DNA of 6,967 nucleotides. It comes from Candidatus Bathyarchaeota archaeon. GTDB lineage: Archaea; Thermoproteota; Bathyarchaeia; Bathyarchaeales; Bathycorpusculaceae. Below the pieces are notes generated by a model, which was given only the letters and a program-made list of their open reading frames with translations, did no database searches and was not told the DNA's origin. Positions within the stretch are counted from its first letter, which is position 1. Each line of letters starts with the position of its first letter. Below, piece by piece: positions 5,768 through 6,967 of the stretch. The position numbers were made by a program, and so were the translations under genes. The stretch lies in assembly GCA_026014845.1 (NCBI GenBank), contig JAOZHM010000180.1, positions 1 to 6,967 of the forward strand, in the 5' to 3' direction.

Positions 5768-5785
5768 AGTTTTTCCGGAAACTTT
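5768..5785. repeat. Imperfect inverted repeat next to the epimerase promoter
   Basis: The centre TTTCCGGAAA (5772-5781) is a perfect 10-bp palindrome. The arms extend to AAGTT and AACTT if two extra T residues on the left are allowed to bulge. It lies 39 nt or more after the accB stop and runs into the TATA-like box of the epimerase. It could be an operator or part of the accB 3' end. Confidence 0.3.
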
Positions 5786-5825
5786 TATTAACTTTCTGGA
5801 TAAGCCATCTAACGTTCTTAAGGGG
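5784..5825 (+). promoter_or_regulatory. Probable promoter and ribosome binding site of the epimerase-biotin ligase pair
   Basis: TATA-like TTTATTAA (5784-5791) predicts transcription start near 5812, followed by AGGGG (5821-5825). With a gap of about 110 nt after accB, this suggests a second transcription unit, although read-through from accB is possible. AGGGG is directly against the TTG at 5826 but 12 bases before the TTG at 5838, which favours the later start. Confidence 0.4.
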
Positions 5826-5837
5826 TTGAAGTATACA

Positions 5838-6242
5838 TTGGTCATTGAAGTGGATCATATAGGAGTTGCTGTAAACAAATTAGACGAGGCAATCAGTCTT
5901 TACCGTGATGTTTTGGGCTTAAAGCTTGAGGGTGTTCATGTGGTGGAAGAGCAGAAGGTTAGGGTGGCTTTTTTCTCAACTGGCGGAGAAACCAGAATAG
6001 AGCTTTTAGAGCCAACAGACAGCGAAAGTCCTGTTGCCAAATTCATCGACAGACGTGGGGAGGGTGTCCACCATATCGCGTTAAAGGTCAGAAACATCGA
6101 AGCTGTTCTCGAAGAATTTAAAAGGAAGGGCTTAAGGCTTGTGGACGAGAAACCAAGGGTTGGTGTTGGCGGAGCAAAAATTGCCTTTATCCATCCAAAA
6201 AGCACAAGAAACGTTCTTTTTGAACTCTGTGAGAAACCATAG
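5838..6242 (+). CDS. mce: Methylmalonyl-CoA epimerase (VOC superfamily)
   Basis: It interconverts (S)- and (R)-methylmalonyl-CoA between propionyl-CoA carboxylase and methylmalonyl-CoA mutase. The 134-aa product has the paired beta-alpha-beta-beta-beta units of the vicinal oxygen chelate fold. Family landmarks: VDHIGVAV (H7), [18 protein letters not shown] (Q39), [17 protein letters not shown] (H79/H80) and the terminal LFEL (E129); these are the usual metal-ligand positions. No ATG is available near the start. TTG 5838 gives the family-typical beginning [12 protein letters not shown] and has AGGGG 12 bases upstream. TTG 5826 would add four residues and abuts AGGGG; GTG 5850 would cut too close to H7. 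The start is therefore uncertain by a few codons. It follows accB and precedes the biotin ligase gene, tying the module to methylmalonyl-CoA. Confidence 0.9.
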   Translation: MVIEVDHIGVAVNKLDEAISLYRDVLGLKLEGVHVVEEQKVRVAFFSTGGETRIELLEPTDSESPVAKFIDRRGEGVHHIALKVRNIEAVLEEFKRKGLRLVDEKPRVGVGGAKIAFIHPKSTRNVLFELCEKP

Positions 6243-6254
6243 TGGCGAACCAGT

Positions 6255-6967
6255 GTGGCAGCGAAGATAAGGGTAAGCCAACTCCAAGACGGTCTACGAA
6301 CTAAGCGTTTGGGGAGAAGCGTTCTTTTTTCCTGTGAGGTTGGCTCAACAAACGAGTGGGCTAAAGAATTGGCCATGTATGGAGCACAAGAAGGAACCGT
6401 TGTGATTGCGGAAACTCAAACAAGGGGACGAGGAAGACTTGGCAGAGAATGGATTTCCCCAACCGGTGGATTGTGGTTTTCTCTGATTCTTAGGCCTAAG
6501 CTTCGCCCTGCAGAGGCCGCTAAGCTCACTTTTGTGGCTGGACTTGCCGTGGCTAAGGTTTTGCATGAAATGTTTGGTTTAATGGTGGAGACTAAGTGGC
6601 CTAACGATGTTCTGGTGAATAGAAAGAAAATCTGCGGCATACTTACTGAAATGAACACAACAGGCGAGACAGTCAATTTTGTTGTTGTAGGTATCGGAGT
6701 TAACGCGAACTTTGACGTAGAAAAGGTCTTCCCAGAGGAGCTGACAAGAGTTACGACTTCACTTGAAAATGAGCTTCATCGAAAGGTTCGGCTAGAAAAG
6801 TTGTTTACAGGTTTACTTGAAACCATAGAAAAGCTTTACGAACTATACACAAGGAAAGGATTCAATCCTATCTTAGAGGAATGGAAGGGATGTGCTGGTT
6901 TTCTCGGTCGTCGAGTGAAAGTCACAAGCCCAACTGAAAAGCTGAGCGGACTAGCGTTAAACGTTGA
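6255..6967 (+). CDS. birA: Biotin-protein ligase (BirA catalytic type, no DNA-binding domain), cut by the right edge
   Basis: It activates biotin with ATP and transfers it to the carrier lysine, here most likely K143 of AccB. The frame is open to the window end, giving 237 residues. Landmarks: EVGSTNEWAKELA (28-40), the biotinyl-AMP loop GRGRLGREW (58-66), GGLWFSLIL (71-79), KWPNDVLVN (114-122), KICGILTEM (125-133) and GIGVN (146-150). From about residue 207 it enters the small C-terminal SH3-like domain (FLGRRVKVTS), which is incomplete. The start is GTG 6255, 12 nt after and in the same frame as the epimerase stop. It has no clear ribosome binding site, so translation may depend on the upstream gene. 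The N-terminus, beginning about 14 residues before RTKRLGRSV, resembles that of Pyrococcus-type ligases and has no helix-turn-helix, so it should not act as a repressor as E. coli BirA does. Confidence 0.92.
   Translation, partial: MAAKIRVSQLQDGLRTKRLGRSVLFSCEVGSTNEWAKELAMYGAQEGTVVIAETQTRGRGRLGREWISPTGGLWFSLILRPKLRPAEAAKLTFVAGLAVAKVLHEMFGLMVETKWPNDVLVNRKKICGILTEMNTTGETVNFVVVGIGVNANFDVEKVFPEELTRVTTSLENELHRKVRLEKLFTGLLETIEKLYELYTRKGFNPILEEWKGCAGFLGRRVKVTSPTEKLSGLALNV

Noticed and set aside
5936..6676. Minus-strand open frames opposite mce and birA
   Set aside because: Both plus-strand genes carry complete, ordered family motifs through this region; the antisense frames have none.
1..6967. CRISPR array, insertion sequence, toxin-antitoxin pair or other defence system
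   Set aside because: No spaced repeats, transposase, terminal inverted repeats or HEPN/HepT partner were found; most of the window is housekeeping metabolism and tRNA genes.

Overview
The window reads as a stretch of archaeal chromosome. The evidence is two tRNA genes with archaeal-type T arms and encoded CCA ends; AT-rich TATA-like boxes about 30-60 nt before genes, followed by GGAGG/GGTGA-type ribosome binding sites; a short (335 aa) archaeal-type adenylosuccinate synthetase; a biotin ligase that lacks a DNA-binding domain, as in Pyrococcus; and GTG/TTG starts. A Thermoproteota/Bathyarchaeia-like source is my best guess, but it rests on general resemblance and not on a search.

Layout: (1) positions 3-410 hold the 3' end of a gene that is open at the left edge, possibly a regulator's C-terminal domain. 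(2) tRNA-Ser(UGA) at 484-572 and tRNA-Asp(GUC) at 640-717 lie in tandem. (3) On the minus strand, a winged-helix/nucleotidyltransferase gene (696-1184) runs into the tRNA-Asp gene and ends inside it, apparently missing its usual C-terminus. (4) A divergent metallophosphoesterase gene follows (1386-1928). (5) Next is a two-gene unit: a 45-aa four-cysteine protein (2113-2250) and a 79-aa protein with an Sm-like look (2254-2493). (6) purA (2569-3576) follows from its own promoter.

(7) The right half is a biotin and acyl-CoA carboxylation block. accC (biotin carboxylase, 3684-5195) overlaps accB (biotin carrier protein, 5195-5728) by one base. Then come methylmalonyl-CoA epimerase (5838-6242) and, 12 nt later in the same frame, a biotin-protein ligase gene that runs off the right edge (6255-6967). 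Together these suggest a propionyl-CoA/acetyl-CoA carboxylase whose carrier is biotinylated by the adjacent ligase and whose (S)-methylmalonyl-CoA product is passed to the epimerase. No carboxyltransferase subunit or methylmalonyl-CoA mutase is present here.

Several short inverted repeats sit beside predicted TATA boxes (1228-1242, 2071-2080, 3580-3597, 5768-5785) and are candidate operators or terminators. I saw no CRISPR array, insertion sequence, recognisable defence system or origin. No gap between genes exceeds about 200 nt. The least ordinary items are the tRNA-truncated nucleotidyltransferase and the small Cys4/Sm-like gene pair.
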